Shown in pieces: positions 62,782 to 64,000 of a stretch of DNA of 64,000 nt (position 1 is its first letter; each line of letters begins with the position of its first letter). The DNA comes from Flavobacterium celericrescens (lineage in GTDB: Bacteria; Bacteroidota; Bacteroidia; Flavobacteriales; Flavobacteriaceae), in assembly GCF_011392075.1 (NCBI RefSeq), contig NZ_JAAJBV010000011.1, positions 1 through 64,000 on the forward strand, read 5' to 3'. A program made the translations under genes and the position numbers. The notes under the pieces are model-generated. The model saw nothing but the letters and a program-made list of their open reading frames with translations, had not been told where the DNA came from and did no database searches.

Positions 62782-63207
62782 ACAAGGGTGTGGTTTTCTT
62801 TTTTGCTGGACGTCCTCGACTCCGCACGGTTTGACAATTTGTCTTTGTGAAGATGAGAAAAAAGAAAAACACACTCTTGTGATAGTTTGATTTTTGAGGA
62901 TGCTTTGAAAGTGTTCAGTGGTCAGTTTTTAGTGGTCAGTGAACTGGAAATGGGAAGCATCTTCAAAAAACAATGTGATACTTCCTAGTGATTGGGCAGT
63001 AGCGGAACAAGGGTATGTTTTTCTTTTTTTTGCTGGTCGACCTCGACTACGCACGGTTTGACAATATATCTTTTTGAAAAAAAATAAAAAAGAAAACCAT
63101 ACTCTTGTGGGGAAATTTGATTTTTGATAATGCCTTGTTAGTATTCAGTGATTAGTTTTTAGTTTTAAGTGAACTGGAAATGGGAGGCATTTTCAAAAAA
63201 CAATGCA
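62782..63207 (-). repeat. Hairpin modules 2 and 3, two tandem copies in array B
   Basis: Module 3 occurs at 62,782-62,880 and 63,007-63,108. Each starts ACAAGGGT and ends ACTCTTGT with paired T/A-rich arms, and each carries CGCACGGTTTGACAAT in its centre (62,823-62,838; 63,050-63,065). Module 2 is at 62,891-62,970 (GAGGATGCTT/AAGCATCTTC) and 63,121-63,200 (GATAATGCCTT/AGGCATTTTC). The stems change together between copies, and loops carry AGTGATTAG-type filler and ACTGGAAATGGG. Confidence 0.7.
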
Positions 63208-63570
63208 AATTACGACAGCGTTAGCGTTCCTATGTTCTTTCGGGTGGGTGCGGCTGGGAGTGGATATTTTACATAATAACTGTTATAACTGCCGTTGGCG
63301 TAGCATTGGGAGATGGAAGGCATTATAACGCTTATTATGTAAATATAGCTTGGGAGTGGTTTTTGTGTGTTTTTAGCGTTTGTTTTTTGAATTGGGTGTA
63401 AGTGGATAAAAAAAGGCGGACTGTGCGCGAGGGGTTGGGAAAACAGGGAGCCTTTTTTTATTGACTTACTTAGGGTAAAACAAGTGCTAAAAACACACAA
63501 AATACCACTAGTGCGGTGGGGAGCGTTGGATTGGGTGGGCGCAAATAACTTAGCGAAGCGTTCCTATTTA
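63208..63570 (-). repeat. Hairpin module 1, copy B (inverted relative of 55,741-56,100)
   Basis: On the minus strand it matches copy A in order: TAGGAACGCT start, GCGCCCACCC, AAGTAAGTCAATAAAAAA, CCAACCCCTCGCGCACAGT loop, TTATCCACTTACACCCA and the CATAAT hairpin. A 22-bp stem is complete here (63,356-63,377 with 63,486-63,508). The hairpin stems differ from copy A but stay complementary. Both ends carry TAGGAACGCT. An open frame at 63,210-63,500 passes through and is not called. Confidence 0.72.
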
Positions 63571-63607
63571 AAATAAAGAAAACAAGAAAGCCATTTGCTT
63601 ACTTACT

Positions 63608-63650
63608 AGCCCCGATAGAAGTGATACCGTGTTTAACGGATAGCGGGAAA
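63608..63650. repeat. Dispersed intergenic hairpin repeat, copy 2
   Basis: AGCCCCGATAGAAG...GATAGCGGGA: the same outer pair (CCCG/CGGG) as at 511-580 with a shorter inner stem (ACCGT/ACGGAT). It stands downstream of the T9SS gene's stop. Confidence 0.55.
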
Positions 63651-63683
63651 ATGGAAACCAAGAATGCCCGAGCCTTTCGCTAC

Positions 63684-64000
63684 TAGTTCAAAATTACTTT
63701 ATAAGATTTGGTTTTATTCTCTGACTGTAGTGTAATAAAGTAGATGCCTTTTGAATTGCCTGATAAATCTATTGTATTGTTTGTAGTATTGGTAGTTATT
63801 AATTGACCTAGAGTATTGTAAACTGAATAGTTATATTGCTTATTTTCAACATTATTGATGAAAATATAATCTTTTGTGATTGTTGGGTAAATTAGATTGT
63901 TTGAAAGTGTATATTCATCTGCTGATAATACACCCCAAGTATCTGTTGCTTGTGGTCCATTCCAAATGATAGTTGCTAGATATGGGTTGTCTATGAAAGG
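63684..64000 (-). CDS. C-terminal end of a secreted T9SS-sorted protein, perhaps an endonuclease I-family nuclease (partial)
   Basis: The frame is open from the window edge to TAG at 63,684 (about 105 residues). It ends with a type A T9SS sorting domain: LIYPTITKDYIFINN.. QYNYSVYNTLGQLI.. IDLSGNSKGIYFITLQSENK.. SYKVILN. The visible start, FIDNPYLATIIWNG, resembles the last segment of secreted endonuclease I-family enzymes of Flavobacteria. The signal peptide and catalytic part lie outside, so the enzyme name is tentative while the sorting domain is clear. Confidence 0.8.

Noticed and set aside
62637..62837. 66-codon minus-strand frame in array B
   Set aside because: It overlaps hairpin stems, has no family signature and no promoter.
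62535..63570. CRISPR array
   Set aside because: Repeats are long inverted structures, not short direct repeats with equal spacers; no cas genes.

Overview
The window is a piece of a low-GC Flavobacteriaceae chromosome, probably Flavobacterium or a close relative. The evidence is the Bacteroidota-type promoters (TTG at -33, TAnnTTTG at -7, often followed by CACCC), the absence of obvious Shine-Dalgarno sites, a T9SS sorting domain at the right edge, and flavobacterial families such as DUF6266, DUF5675 and DUF6943 (families assigned from memory, no search run).

Positions 1-37,004 are ordinary chromosome. They hold thrS-infC-rpmI-rplT, an ITPase, a DEAD-box helicase, TrmH, an ECF sigma/anti-sigma pair, a sirtuin, purB, a Kef-type antiporter, guaB, an HMG-CoA lyase, pyrD, a LytTR two-component system, a NarL-type two-component system with two accessory genes, dnaB, accA, an EamA transporter, an LptF/G permease, tgt, a split transketolase, an FKBP-like lipoprotein, an S4 protein, a methyltransferase, a phosphoribosyltransferase and aroK. 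Two unlisted small membrane proteins (42 and 45 aa) sit beside the two-component systems, each behind a 21-22 bp-phased direct repeat.

Positions 37,131-37,428 hold two identical tRNA-Lys(TTT) genes and tRNA-Leu(GAG). Just beyond lies a probable integrative element of about 20.7 kb, bounded by a 13-bp direct repeat (37,569 and 58,247) that resembles a tRNA-Ser 3' end. It starts with a tyrosine recombinase, an RteC-like gene, two HTH proteins and a putative replication protein. Its cargo is a defence island. The first part is a type I restriction-modification operon that contains a predicted toxin-antitoxin-SecB-like chaperone trio between hsdS and hsdR. The second is an AbiC-like gene followed by a three-gene operon: a GHKL ATPase, a STAS-like plus phosphoribosyltransferase-like protein, and a metallophosphoesterase-phosphoribosyltransferase fusion. 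The third is a GNAT toxin-antitoxin pair. I see no relaxase or conjugation genes. The three-gene operon is the best candidate for an undescribed system.

Positions 55,741-64,000 are accessory sequence. Two arrays of long nested hairpins, about 0.9-1.05 kb each, lie in inverted orientation (55,741-56,600 and 62,535-63,570) and show compensatory changes between copies. Between them are a DUF6266 protein, a regulator-like gene at the element's right end, a second DUF6266-like protein, a DUF5675 protein with two small membrane proteins (lysis-cassette-like), a two-gene unknown operon and a DUF6943 gene. The window ends inside the C-terminus of a secreted T9SS protein, perhaps an endonuclease I-family nuclease.
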